From positions 12,481,001 to 12,545,000 of the forward strand of contig NC_065874.1 in the NCBI RefSeq assembly GCF_933775445.1: a stretch of DNA of 64,000 nucleotides, written 5' to 3'. The translations under genes and the position numbers were made by a program. Shown one piece after another: positions 36,836 to 49,900 of the stretch. The notes beneath the pieces are model-generated. The model made no database searches, was not told where the DNA came from, and saw only the letters and a program-made list of their open reading frames with translations. The DNA comes from Argentina anserina (lineage: Eukaryota; Streptophyta; Magnoliopsida; Rosales; Rosaceae). Within the stretch, counting starts at the first letter, position 1. Each line of letters starts with the position of its first letter.

Positions 36836-39258
36836 TTTACCAAACCACTAGCTACAAATCATTTTATGACCATGCAAAATGCCATTGACATTTGCTCTCA
36901 ATATTGAAAAACAAATAAAAAATTTGTTGGGAACTCATGTTACGGTAACTATACTTTATCCTGATCTTATCTTACTATGGATGAGTTATTGCATTTTAAC
37001 TTTTTCTTCTTTGGTTCTTTTGGCATTGTTGCTTTGGACCACATCATTTGTTCTCTAATTTCATTCATGATTATTAGCCATTATGTCTGGTTCTCACATA
37101 CACATACTTCATAGTGGTGGACAAATCTGAGTTGAGTCACCTAATCAGGAGTCGGTGTAGTTGAATACATGTTATAGATATTGACTGCATGTAAAAAAAA
37201 ATTTAGTGTGCATGCAGTCATAGGCCAGGCTAGTTCTACATCTCTAGGAGTTGACTAACTACTCGACTCCTAGAGGAATGGACTGGTTTGGCCTCCCCGG
37301 AGGTTCAAATATTGTTAGGCCAAGCTAGTTCTCCTCTCTAGGGATTGACTAATTACTCGATAGATGTTGGCATGCACATGCTTGGTCCCCCCGGTGGTTG
37401 GAAAAAATATTGTCTCAGCAATATACTGAACTTATTTTATCAAAATAAGCAATATACTATTTCTGATGTTATAAAGAGATTATATGGAGAGATAGGGGGA
37501 GTGTCGTTTAAGTTGACTTGTGAATTTAATCACTCATCTTTTTCATTCCCATTATGAAGTAGACTCAATTGCACATCACATCTAACTTTTAGCTAATGAC
37601 CGTGCATATTGCTAGAGAACACATGTTTGTTTTAGTTAATAAAGTGTATTGTCTTGCTCCGAAGAGTGTTCAAGTAAAGTGTCATAACTCTTATCATGGT
37701 TGTATGTTATGCTTGGACTTGTTTGTGACTGTGATATTGTGGACTCTGTCATGCCCCTACAATTAGTGTTGAGAGCTAAGTGCATATAAGATCTTAAAAT
37801 GGTTTATATCCTTAGAGTGGTCTGCATGTTTGTTATTTATAGATTCAAAATTCTCTTATGCCTTGAATAGTATCTATGTTTGGTGGTTCAAACTAATGTG
37901 CTCTAGTTCTATTTTTAATTACATGCAATCTTCTTCAAAAATGAACCGTATGTGTGTGACTAGTATTGCAAATTTCTCTAAGTTCTTATTTATTAGTGGT
38001 CGTGTACTAATATATATATATGTGTGATTTTCATGCAGTGGCTATTTGTTGAAATGCTTCTAGAGTTTGGTATCCATGATAATTGATTATATGGAAGTAT
38101 ATAGAGTATTTTACTTCTTAGCTTTGTGGTTTTCTTGTCATGTGCTTGATTTATATGATGTGCATTCTCTTATGGAATGATATCTCTTACATGTCATAGT
38201 TATTTTGAGATCATAATATGTATGCATCTGACTTCTTGCACATGTCTGTAAGTTTGGACCAAAAGCTATTCACTGCTTGGCTGTCATTTTGAATGTCATT
38301 CGAATCATGAATTAATTCTTCATCATGCATATTGAGGCTTTCCTCTTTGATCTATGTTATACTAATGTCTTGCAAGATTATGTGAATAGTGACTTCCTCT
38401 TAGTGGTTTACGTCTCCTAACTCAAATATGTTATTCTGCTTTATTGGTTCCTAACTATGGTAGGGCATCTTCTCTTTGCCTTATGTGCCTTCAAGATCAT
38501 CATGTCGTGTGAAAATATTTGGTAGGAGATAAAGTCTATATGCACGACTGTGTGTGTTTTGCATGCTCCAAGTTCGATTATCTTGATGTCATCCCAAAAT
38601 GGATTTGTTTTTATGCGGCTAGTAGCAACTATCTTCCAAGGTCCTTAATTCTGAAGTGTCGTATGCATGTTCTCTATGGTTTGCATGCATCTTGTGTACT
38701 CTTTCATTATGGAAGGTGGTTGCTTGATTTTTACCTTGGTCATTGGTGTCCTAATTACATGCACAATTTCATGCAACATTCGATTTTCAGCTTTCTCGTT
38801 TTTTTATTGGTTCTCTTCACTTTAGAAGAAAACATTTATATGGACAATTATAACATCAGTTTTCTTTCTTTCTCTATTTTGTTCTCCTCATAGTGTGTTA
38901 AGTGTACAGTTCTTTATCATGAGTGGAGCAATGAGAACTCGACATGAGATGGAAGACTCTCAACGTGTTGCTGCTCAAAGACGACAAAAAAGGGATGATG
39001 TTTAGACTGCTTTCCCCTCCTTTGGCTTCATCAACTTAGGGGGAGAATCAAGTCCTTATGGCAATAGTTTTTATGTTTGAAGTTCATTAGTGTTTGTGAT
39101 TGAAGTTTATTTATTGAAACATTGTTCATGGTGATCTTGTAGGTACTTGATGATGAAAGGTGCATGGAAGGCCAAAGGGGAAGATTGAAGGTACATGTTT
39201 GGCCTCCATGGTGTTGATGAACATCCAAAGGAGTGGAGATCACGTTAAGGGGGAGCAT
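36836..39258 (+). other. Long non-coding 3' region of the Sirevirus-like element with repeated polypurine tracts
   Basis: 2.4 kb without recognisable protein; the 124-residue frame at 38519-38893 matches nothing I know and is not an evident envelope-like protein. Polypurine-type runs occur at 37491-37500 (GATAGGGGGA), 39036-39046 (TTAGGGGGAGA) and 39245-39256 (GTTAAGGGGGAG). Multiple polypurine tracts are a reported Sirevirus feature. 37225-37410 contains two diverged copies of a block with CTAGTTCT, TTGACTAA and CTACTCGA. Confidence 0.6.
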
Positions 39259-39950
39259 TGAAGTTCTTTCGTAGTTGGACTAGGAAATTGTCAAGGAAAG
39301 CTAGTATATACCTCACGGCAAGGGTGTGTTCATTGATTCTAATTATGGGTATAATTATCTATATTTGGGCAAATAGAAATTGTTATAGAAAAGAGATTTA
39401 TAATAAAAGGTGTATTCCATATTTATATGGATTTTTTCCTTTTCTATCTAAGGTTGTATTAGAAAGGGATTTGGGCTTAATGCCTATTTGTGCTAGAGTT
39501 TAGAGTTTTTTCCGTGTGGTATATATGTAGTGTGTTGCAGAGTGAGGTTGGAGGTAACCTTTCGACACAACAAGAGACACACGGACAGAGAGGCAACAAG
39601 AGAAAAATTCCAAGTGAAGAATTTTTTACAAGAAAGAAGAGCTTTGTGCTAGGAGATCTTAGTGACTCCATTGAAGACCTTAGTGGCAACATCGACAAGC
39701 TTAGTAAAGTCGACGTACGTGTGACTACAACGTTCTTAGTGAGGTTGGAATCGACACTTGAAGCAACGATCTTTGTGAGGTTGTTTCATACTTGATTGTG
39801 AATATCAAATAAGAAGTATTTTTACTTTTGAGAATAATATTATTATTGATTAAGGTGTAATCATTGTAATATCGTTTAATCAATAAAACAGTAAAATTCT
39901 TCTACATATTCCGCTACTATTACTCGTTCTTGTTCTATCTTGTATTTTCA
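39259..39950 (+). repeat. 3' LTR of the Sirevirus-like copia element
   Basis: 692 bases, TGAAGTTCTTTCG to TGTATTTTCA, directly preceded by the polypurine tract. It matches the 5' LTR with scattered substitutions and a CAAGG insertion near 39318. The 5' LTR is flanked by an older element remnant, so no matching target duplication is seen. Confidence 0.92.
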
Positions 39951-41441
39951 TTCTTAGCTTGATAGTGGTGTATTGGACTCCGGTTCTTTACTAAGATGAT
40001 GGTATGGTGGTCTCTTGGGTCTTGATCCCTCATTATTTCATAGTCATTAATCGCATCCTTCATCATTTCATATATCTACATATATCTGAGCTTTTTTATA
40101 GCACATGAGTTGAAATTGTGCACTTGAATTTTCCTTAAATGGACATTGTGTGCCATATTCGACATGGACAAATTGTCAAATTTTACTAGAGGACTAGAGG
40201 TGTAACAAGGACACTTGTGTAGTTTAATAAATTTTGTATGTATTGCCCAAGAACTGAAAGCGTGAAATAAAAAAGTATAAAAACTGATCGATAGGGGTCG
40301 TGGAGTATGTAATGCTCACATGCATTCAATCATCTATTCACTAGACGAAGCTGCATGGAGTGATAAATGTTCTGGACAATCCCTCTCCCACCATTATCCA
40401 TAGATTGGAAAATCTCTCCAATGCATGCTATAGAAAGTTCTGCATCAATTTACTGCTCCTCTTTCATGGGAAAAAAATGTAATTGGATTCTTCGAAAAAC
40501 AAACCGTGCTGCAGATCGGATGTACTGACGAAGCGCGCTTGATATCAGTCGTCCTTGTTTCCTAGTTGTTGTCTTTCCTTGTTGTTAGTTTGTATTTGCA
40601 TTCCCAGTTTGTATCTTTCGCTTTCCCTAGTGGCATTAATGAATTCCAGTTTCCAGACCAACATAAATAACCTAGCAGCTGCATGGAATACTGTTTAATG
40701 AGGATTAATACCGGAGTTTCTGTAAGCCACAGGAAATTGAAAAGTATCATATTCATATTTTGAGAGATCGATCGAGAGGGAGTTGTCATGCACATCGATC
40801 GTTTGTCGCCGACTAAAATTTATGTAAAGTCAGCTTGAAAGGTCGATTTCTGGAGTTGAACATGTTGATCCTTTTCGTGCATCAGCACCATCTATCTTGG
40901 ACTGAAAAAATTGGTATACAAAATTTATTCTGGTTTGAAAATTTTCCAAACTGATTGGTGCTTCTGAACAATAATTTTCCACATTTGTATTCAAAACAAC
41001 AGTTGGCGAAAGCAACCTCGACCACTGTCATTACTCTTTATAAGACTAAACAAGATCTATCCACTTCCACCAACTGGATTCGCTATCCTAAGCTATAGTT
41101 CTGACTCCTGAGACAGATCGATCACCACCAGCCATAAAAACATATATGTGGTTAAGTAAACTCGATGATCTGTATATACATAATTACTTTGAACTTAAAT
41201 TATACTCTGGCATTTGAATTGAAAAATATTGGGTAATCAAGCTCAGAAAGATGAGGAAGCAAAATAAAAAAGACAGAAATGTCAAACCAAAATCCAGCAC
41301 AGAAAATGAAACAGCCTTTACCAAATAATGTGATGATACCCAAGCTTAGATGGGAAAGGAAAGGATTGTAAGCTACGCTAAGGAAACTAAAACATTGATA
41401 TATTCATAGATAGCTGCGCAAGGCAGAAGTTCTTACTACAT
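39951..41441. other. Intergenic, no gene recognised
   Basis: AT-rich; short frames only. No repeat boundary or RNA gene that I can support. Confidence 0.4.
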
Positions 41442-41450
41442 ATAATAATT

Positions 41451-42532
41451 ATAAGAGTTTTTTTCACCAACAATCCCTCAATTCTGGTGTACCTATCAAT
41501 GTGATACCTCAACTCTTAATCGTACCAATGTGATACCCAGACTCTAGTATTGCTATCATTGAAGTACTTCCGTCAGTTTTTTTCAACTTCTCTGTCATCT
41601 TGGTGACATGGCAAGTACGTGAGGCCCACAAAGAGGGTTAAAAGACAAAATTAACCCCATCTGAGAAGAACAATGTTTTTCCCGCCATTTACCTTGAGAA
41701 AGACACCCAACAATTCCAATTTTGGCGCCAATTTTCCCTCCCTACTCCTTAAGTTGTGTCTCTTATCTAAACTAAAGAACTACCGCCAACGAGTCGACCA
41801 CAATCTGATAAAACCTAGATCAATCTCATTTTCTATTTTTACCCTAGCACTTGTTAAACTAACAGAATAAATATAGAAATTTATATGGAACATCTCATTT
41901 CCACAATCTCATAAGAATATAGAAACACATAACTTAACGAAATTCAAATACATGTTTAAGTACCATTAGTTCTTACAAGCAAAAATTATGGCAGATCAAC
42001 ATAAAAGGTGGCAACTAATGGTACTTAAACATGTATTTGAATTTCGTTAAGTCATGTGTTTCTATATTCTTATGAGATTGTGGAAATGAGATGTTCCATA
42101 TAAATTTCTATATTTATTCTGTTAGTTTAACAAGTGGTAGGGTAAAAATAGAAAATGAGATTGATCTAGGTTTTATCAGATTGTGGTCGACTCATTGGCG
42201 GTAGTTCTTTAGTTTAGATAAGAGACACAAATTAAGGAGTATGGAGGGAAAATTGGTGCCAAAATTGGAATTATTGGGTGTCTTTCTCAAGGTAAAGGGC
42301 GGGAAAAACATTGTTCTTCTCAGATGAGGTTAATTTTGTCTTTTAACCCTCTTTGTGGGCCTCACGTACTTGCTACGTCACCAAGATGACAGAGAAGTTG
42401 AAAACAAACTGACGGAAGTACTTCAATGATAGCAATACTAGAGTCTGGGTATCACATTGGTACGATTAAGAGTTGAGGTATCACATTGGTAGGTACACCA
42501 GAATTGAGGGACTGTTGGTGAAAAAAACTCTA
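41451..42532. mobile_element. Foldback (Mutator-like) element, near-perfect 520-base arms
   Basis: The left arm (41451-41971) and right arm (42013-42532) are inverted copies separated by about 41 bases. The ends are AAGAGTTTTTTTCACCAACA and its complement. An exact 9-base target duplication ATAATAATT lies at 41442-41450 and 42533-42541; nine bases is typical of Mutator-like elements. Arms differ by few substitutions (for example AATTGGT/GGCGCC context differences). Non-coding; a transcript would fold into a hairpin of over 500 base pairs. Confidence 0.92.
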
Positions 42533-42794
42533 ATAATAATTGACTGCTAGGATCTGACCACGTGTCCACATCTCGGACGTATGGCACAACTAGAAATCCT
42601 AGAGAATCTTACATTGAAAGTCATCCGGCCTTCTACACATAATTGAACGCTGCGTTTATAGTAAATGACCGTTACAAATAACCACGTCAAGCGAAGTGCA
42701 AATTACAAAAACAGAAAATTAGAAGAGCAAAACAAAGGTCATTTCTAATAGTACTGCAAGGATGCACAGTGCAGATTTGGACAGTGTAATAGAC

Positions 42795-43353
42795 TATGAA
42801 GCACGGACACGCGGACAAGGGTCCGTATTGCGTGTCCGACACGGACTTGGACACGCTTGGACACGCTCGGACACGCGAACTCAATTTGGACACGGCCCGG
42901 ACACGCACCAACTCATAATAAAAGTGAAAGTGCTTATGGTGAGAATCGAACCTTGGTCATCCAAGGCACCCAACAACTCCTCAACCATTCCAACAGATTC
43001 AGTTTTTATTATATTTATGCACACTTTAATATATATAAGGAGAGAAACTCATGATAAAAATAAAAATGCTTGTGGTGGGATTCGAACCTTGGTCATCCAA
43101 ATGATCCAACAAATCCTCAACCATTCCAACAGATTCAGTTTTTGTTATATTTATGCACACTTTAATATATATATACACATCTAAATACTTTCAAATTTTT
43201 AAATTATTTTTTTAATAAATATATATATATTAAAATAATTTTAATTGACGTGTCCACCACGTGTCCGTGTCCAAAAAAAAAATTCTATATGCCGTGTCTA
43301 CGTATCGAATCGTGTCCAATACAGACACTCGTGTCCGTGTCCGTGCTACATAG
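42795..43353. mobile_element. Short element, GGACACG-word type, with two tRNA-like tandem blocks
   Basis: Flanked by GTAATAGAC at 42786-42794 and 43354-43362 (8 or 9 bases). The ends TATGAAGCACGG and, reverse complemented, CTATGTAGCACGG are followed by arrays of GGACACG/CGTGTCC words. The core holds a tandem duplication of about 135 bases (about 42920-43040 and 43055-43175). Each copy contains a box-B-like sequence (GGTTCGAATCCC or GGTTCGATTCTC on the minus strand) with a box-A-like GGTTGAGGA upstream. hAT-like or Mutator-like; non-coding. Confidence 0.8.
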
Positions 43354-43403
43354 GTAATAGACCAAGCCATCTACCCGGACAAGCCTTCAATGTGTATATA
43401 TGT

Positions 43404-44080
43404 CAAGGACTGAAAAATCGAAAATATCGGCGATATTTTTGTTTTTTTAAATGGGATATATAATTATATATCAATTTGATTTCGAATGAAATAATTAAAA
43501 TTTTCCGAAATATTGTGATATTTTTGATATATCACGATATTATGGGAAATTTGACCGTTGACCTTTACAGGGAGGACGCCGCGTGGCACCGTCACCCCAC
43601 CTTATCAAACTTGTGAGTGCGGGGATTCGAACCTGCTCTACAATTTGAAGGAGCCTTCGCCATCTCAGCTAAGCATACATATTAATACATATCTGATCTT
43701 TCTAGTATATATAGAACTCCTACCAAACTAATTTTAAAAATATAGTGTTCATAAATTGCCAAAAAAAAATAGTGTTCATGCATTATTCATTGCACAAATA
43801 CTATCCATTTCTTTAATCCTTTATAGTTCTTACTTCTTAGGTTCTTTCATATATTGTAATAATATTTGTGATGCAAATTACTACAACGTTATCGATTAAT
43901 AGTTAACTCACTATAAACATATAATTATACAAGATATACTTATAAAATATATTAGTTCAAACTTTTCATATTTTAAATTAAATTTTCATTAATTTTCTCA
44001 ATTATTTTCTAAAATTAATATTTTCATAGAAATTCTATTTTTTGGACTCTGATATTTCCCCATTGAAATTTTTGTCCTTG
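43404..44080. mobile_element. Short element, AATATCGG-word type, containing a SINE-like piece
   Basis: The ends CAAGGACTGAAAAATCG and, reverse complemented, CAAGGACAAAAATTTC are flanked by ATATATGT and ATATATAT, a 7/8 match. Subterminal words GATATTT, AATATCGG and TATCACGATATT occur in both orientations. Non-coding apart from the tRNA-like insert at 43615-43680. Confidence 0.6.
43615..43680 (-). mobile_element. tRNA-derived SINE-like sequence inside the short element
   Basis: On the minus strand, a good Pol III box A (TTAGCTGAGATGG, about 43673-43661) is followed some 35 bases later by a box B (GGTTCGAATCCCC, about 43634-43622). No poly(A) tail or duplication was found. It could be a SINE head or a degraded tRNA-like sequence. 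It does not fold into a credible functional tRNA by eye. Confidence 0.5.
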
Positions 44081-44328
44081 ATATATATACGCACTGATAT
44101 ATCAATATTACACGGAAATGATGAGTTTAGCTGTCACAAGAGAATAGAAAGCCTAGAGCTGTCTCAGGAGTAGTGAGATCAATCAAGACAAATCAAAAAC
44201 ATGAATTGCAAAAGAGGCAAACTTAATAATTAACCTGTCAGGGCGTCAGGCTGCCTCTAACACATGCTGTGATATGTCATAACGAGATTTTATCAGCTTA
44301 ATGTGCTGATCATTTGGTACACAAGAAA
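44081..44328. other. Spacer between two elements
   Basis: No gene or repeat recognised. Confidence 0.4.
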
Positions 44329-44333
44329 TTATG

Positions 44334-46939
44334 TGTAATGACCCCAAAATTTCGAACATAAAATCTCAAATTTTAAAGTCATGAAAACACTAAAACAATC
44401 TCAATGAGTCGAAATCATTTTAAATGTCATAGCGTATCATTACTGAGTTCACAATACAATTCAGACAAACCAATTATTACAAACTAAATTTATAATTCAA
44501 CGTTACATCAAATGAAAGTGTAATAATCCTCACAAATTCTCACAAAAATCCACAAATAAATCCTCACCACAAGCTGGAAATAAATGACTTCAAGTCCTCT
44601 GAGCGGTCCGTCACTTTCCGCTAATCCACACATGCGGAGTTATCACCTACACCATCGTATTGGTGCACCGGGATTGTACACACAAACCCGGTAAGCTTTA
44701 CAGCTCGTATGAGTAAAACATAAATAAAACTCGTATATCACCATATACAAAAATCCACAAAAATATCAATTATAAATGCACTCATGAGTTAATGGACGGC
44801 ACATCTGGTTGTCCATAAATAATAAAATGAAAGTGCTCATGAGAAATTGGGCAACCCCTCTGATTACCCAAATGCATTTATAACACGGGTACTCATGAGC
44901 ATCGGTACACCTCTGTTACCCCTCATGTAGTACACCGCCGACATTGGGCAACCACCTGCCACCGAACGTCCAAAAATATGAGTACTCATGAGCCGATAAC
45001 CCATCTGTTACCTCACATGCAGTATTCCGGCAGACAGACTAGAGCTCTAACTATATCGTAACTTTCGCCCGGCCAAAGGCTAGGTTCCGACATGCCAAAC
45101 ACGTCCGAAGACTGGTCCGAAGACATAAACACGTCTGAAGAGAAAAAAACTCGTCCGAAGACAAAACGTTTTAACAAACTCCATGTTAAAACCACATACA
45201 ATAATCATCGCCTCATATTGTACAATTAAATTGACATGCTCAATATATAATCTCATCATCAAAATGACATATATTCACAACGAAATCATGACAGTAAATT
45301 ATATAGCAAACTATATATATGTATTTATTTACCATTAATACGAATATATATATTCCGCTATATTAAATACATGTCATATTTCACTCTTTAAACTTTTGCA
45401 TAATCTTGAATCTCCGCAAGGGAAGATTCATAATTAAGTGAGATTTTACTCACCTTATAATCTCGTGCGTAATTCCACAATTTCCGAAAGTAAATCATTT
45501 CCTTAATTTATTGATCACCTTGAAAACATAAGAAAAAAATTTAGAATCGTTATGTAAACCTTTAAATGCCGAAACAGTAATAATATGTTATTGTTCAGCA
45601 ATTTTCTGGTTTTACGAATTTACTGTTCATGGAGTTACTATTCATGTATTTACTATTCATGTATTTTCTGCACAAATACATATTAATTACGTATTTCTGT
45701 ATGAATACATATTAATTACGTATTTATGTACAAAATACATATTAATTACGTATTTCTGTACGTATGAATACTATTCAAAAGTAAATACTGTTTCAGTAAA
45801 AGATAATTACTGATTAACCCTTCTGAAATTACTTTTACATTTACTGAATGTAATTTACATTTACTATATGTAAAATAAATTTACATTTACCGTACGTAAA
45901 TCACTTTTACATTTACCACACGTAAAAATAAATTTACAAATTTATTGTTTCGGAACACTGTTCACGCGCCGCCACACGTGGCGGCGCGTGGGGTGCATGC
46001 GCCACCTCCGGCAGGCCGCGCGTGACGCTCACGCGCCACTCACTGTGGCAACGCGTGGGGCATACGCGCCTAGCACGCCACCGCCGCCCCAAAACCCTTC
46101 TCTTTTCCTCCCCACTCCTCCCCACGGCCTCGCGCCGCCCCTAAACCACTCCACACCCCCACACGCGCTGCCTAAGGCGGCGGTAATCCCTCCTCCTTAC
46201 CTCCTCCTCTGATCTCCTCTAAACCTCCATCAATCCCTCCAAAAACAACCCAAATTCACACAACAAGCATCACAACATCCAATTAGGTAGAAATCTCACC
46301 TATTCCCGGCCCTAGGAGCGCAGGAGCTCGTCGGAGAGCTCAGACCGATTGGGCTCGGTTCTTACGGGTTGCGTCGAGGCTTCACGGCGACGCTGGAGAC
46401 GTGGCTTGCTAGGAGGAGGACCGCGTCGAGCTTGCGAGGTCACTGGTGTCGGCGGTGAGGAACACGTCCCTCGGAGGAGGGAGATCGGCGCCAGAGGGAG
46501 AGAGAGCTCGGGGAGGGAGAGAGAGAGAGAATAGAGAGAGAGAGAGAGAAAAAAAAAATGGGAGAAGGAGGCGCGGGTGTAGGTTTCCAAAAATGGAAAC
46601 CCTAACTCCAATAATTAACTATTTATACTCGTTTCCAAAATCGAAAACTAACTTCCGACGTTAATAACTTTCACGTACGACTTCCGATTCGAACGCGTGA
46701 TGCGTCCACGAACTCGTATCCACGTGCTCTACAATTTTTGTAAAGGAAGTTTTCGCAACCGAGCGACGGAATAAAATTCGATATATACGTTGCGGAAACG
46801 TAACGTTTTTCTAATTAAACGTTCCGAGAATGTTTCCGTTTCCGTTTCGAAATGCCGCGAACCACCAATTGTCGTCTTGAATTAATTTCACAAATTGAAA
46901 ATACTCGATAATTAGTTCCGAAAAATTCTGGTTATTACA
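44334..46939 (+). mobile_element. Solo LTR, 2.6 kb
   Basis: It begins TGTAATGACCCC and ends CTGGTTATTACA, with short inverted ends TGTAAT...ATTACA. It is flanked by an exact 5-base target duplication TTATG (44329-44333 and 46940-46944). No internal retroelement region, primer site or polypurine tract is present, so it is most simply a solo LTR left by LTR-LTR recombination, probably of a long-LTR gypsy family. It contains a GC- and CT-rich leader-like block (46070-46560) and short tandem repeats. Frames here are low-complexity shadows. Confidence 0.88.
45640..45930 (+). repeat. Tandem short repeats within the solo LTR
   Basis: Three to four copies of a 36-39-base unit containing ATACATATTAATTACGTATTT (45665-45765) follow copies of TACTATTCATGTAT. 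After them come TTTACATTTAC-GTA units (45835-45930). Confidence 0.8.
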
Positions 46940-46944
46940 TTATG

Positions 46945-49900
46945 GAGCCAAAAAACAATCCATAACATATTTAAACCAAGTAAAACCATGTTATAGCTAG
47001 CTAACTCACAACAGAGTATACATATAAAAGACCGGTTAAGATCGAGGATACTTAAATTTGTTAAGAACTTAAGATGGCTGTGATCACAATATCCCAACTA
47101 GAAGGGCTGGGGTAGCTATCTGTACGTAAACATATTAATTCCAGACATGAAGCATCAAAGTATTAAGTTTATGTCCTTATATTATACCGAAACAGACCGC
47201 CTAGCAGGGTTTAACAGTAAGCTACAATACTGTCTCAATTATTACGTACATATATCTACTCCACAATTAACTCCAAATCTGCAGAACTTCTCTAGCTACT
47301 CTAGCTTAATTGTACGTCAGGGCCGGACTTAATGTAATCAATACAAAGAGAGAATCGATCGACCTGAATTTAATCAATTTATTGTCACCTTATTTCTCTA
47401 TCGATGCATAAATGTTTGATTCCCAGCATGGATGTATATGGTGTGTAAATGGATAATGTTCATGATAAGTCTAACATACTTAATCACAAATTTCTTTGAT
47501 GCATGATTTTAGTGCAAATTAATACAATTCCACTATCTAGCTAGTTTGCTTCCTCATATGACTACGTGCGAGTGTGACGAGCAATTGACAAAGATAAGGT
47601 GCACGTTACAAACCCAAAATTAACCGATCCACCACATGATTAAATTGCTACGTACCGATGGATCTATTTATACAGTGAAACCTAGCTTGCTTTTAGAAGG
47701 AGTTTTCGACAGGTTGCTCGATGAGAAGTTGGCAATAACAAGTCATTTAATTTAGACCAGATAAAAGATAAAGAGTGATGCATGCAATGCGCAAAAGATC
47801 AAATATCTTGATATCTTGATATATATAAAGAAAAGAGCTAGCTGGCTTTCTCAGTATAGTTGATATATGCATGCTTTAGTATATGACCAATGCAAACCCT
47901 CAGAGTGAGCTATTAGCTAGCCACGCCTAGCTCATCTTATTTTAGTGATTAAGATGGACTACAAATTCAAGCTGTCAAATGAGATTAATATCGAAATTAT
48001 ACCCTTTTGTTTTTGCACATTGTTTGGAGCTTGTACCCATGCCGTTTGCAAAATATAGGGTGTTCTGCCCAACTTATAAGATGGCGTGTGACATGAAGAA
48101 AAATGAAGCTAACAGACAGATCAATCTGTTTCCCTTTCACATGTGAGAGGGTCATGCAAATATGACTTTGCCGAAGTCTGTTAGAGGGGGAAAAGGAGGA
48201 AAATTAAGTGTTGAATGTAAATTAATGATCGTACTTATATTGAAATTAAACAATATGCCACAGTATTATTCCTTCCAAAAAAAAAATATATATATATATT
48301 TTTTTTTTTTTTTGTGTGTGGATTTTTGGCTGGTCTAATAGACCCACTACAAAAATCTTACATAATGATGACCCCGTTCATGTGTGTAGCCTGATCGTGG
48401 AAGCTCTTGCTACGCTTATAAACTGAGTTTGAGGTAAGGTTTCCTTGCACATGCATGAGGTGGTAGATATGATTGGTAGACATACACTATAAATGGTTCC
48501 GGGTCGAATGAGTTGAGTCTCATTTGTCCTCACACCTACATTGGATAATAAAGTAATATGAATGTCACATTTAAATCCAAATGACAATAGAAACCACCAA
48601 ATTAAAAGCTGATAAATTATTTTTGCAAGGTCTTTACTCTTCAGTCTCCAATACCATTTTTATTTTTATTTTCGTTGAATTAAAACAGCAACTAATATAT
48701 TACAATTAGTTGGTTGTGAGTTGAACTCACGGCCACTAACATATAAGAAGAGAATTATGTACTAAATCAATCTCTCCAATACAGTTGACATTCTCACATC
48801 ACATACACATATATATATATATGCATAAATATTTTTTGATAGATTCTAGAAATTGCAGTTAGGTCGAGAAGTAAAGCCCTCGAACCTTGTTTGCAGGTTT
48901 CGTGTTTGATACCAAGTCCCAACCTTGTTTACAGATCTGTTTAATATTGTCATCGATCGATGATACAGGGAGGAATGTTTCTGAATGGCTCCGGAGTCCG
49001 GCTTGCTATTCATTTTATGTGGCTCATGCCCATGAACTGGTGTAATAATTATCTATATATATTCTTTGATTCTGATACTATATATAGTTCAGCAGTCGGA
49101 TGCATCTACATCCCTATTTGGGGTGTGAGTGAGTATTAGAACTCTCTGCAACATCCCGCACTACTCAAGAAGTGGATTCTGTTTTTTCTTTATCTCGTTT
49201 CAACCCTGGCAACGACCCAATGAAAGGTTAAATGACTCGATATTTTTGGGGGAATCTTTGACATCTAATGACAGAAAGGAAAGGGACTACCCTAATTAAT
49301 CTTCCAGTGGAGGGCAGTAAATTATCCTATTATCCAAATGACAAGGATGAAAGGGGCATCGTAATCTATATTCCTCCGTCAAGGTCCCACTTAGATCTAG
49401 AGTTCCAGTTATTTCACATCAATGGCGAATCAAGTTGTTGTGTGATTATGAGTATTTATCAAAGCTAGGGTTATTCGATCTGTTGTGTAGTATGTGAAAC
49501 TTTCCGACGTGGCTGCTACACTCTATTCCAGTATGTGCATGTTCTAAGTGAGTGGAGGAGGTGTAAGTAAGAATTCGGGTCGATGCTTTTTTATTAAGAT
49601 TAAGATTGATAATGATAATTAATAGAAAATGGATAGCAAGAAGTGACTGGCTATTGATTTTGTTGTTGATGGAACCAGCACTGGGGACACACCCAACATT
49701 GTCATCCATCACCATATGGACCATTTCTTGGTTGGTAGTCAAAGACTCGATCGATCGCGATTAAAAGAGGGCACAATCAATTAAGCCCTAGCTAGCTTTG
49801 GCTCAACCAATGAAGAAGCCAGTATATTCTCTACAGCTCTCGCTCATTGGTTACACGGAACAAATGCATGGCAGATAATTCAGATATCTAATGCATATCA

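Noticed and set aside
38519..38893. 124-residue frame as an envelope-like Sirevirus protein
   Set aside because: No transmembrane plus signal pattern or similarity that I can support; composition is that of the surrounding non-coding region.
43615..43680. Functional tRNA gene
   Set aside because: Box A and box B are present but I cannot form acceptor and anticodon stems by eye, and it sits inside a mobile element; called SINE-like.
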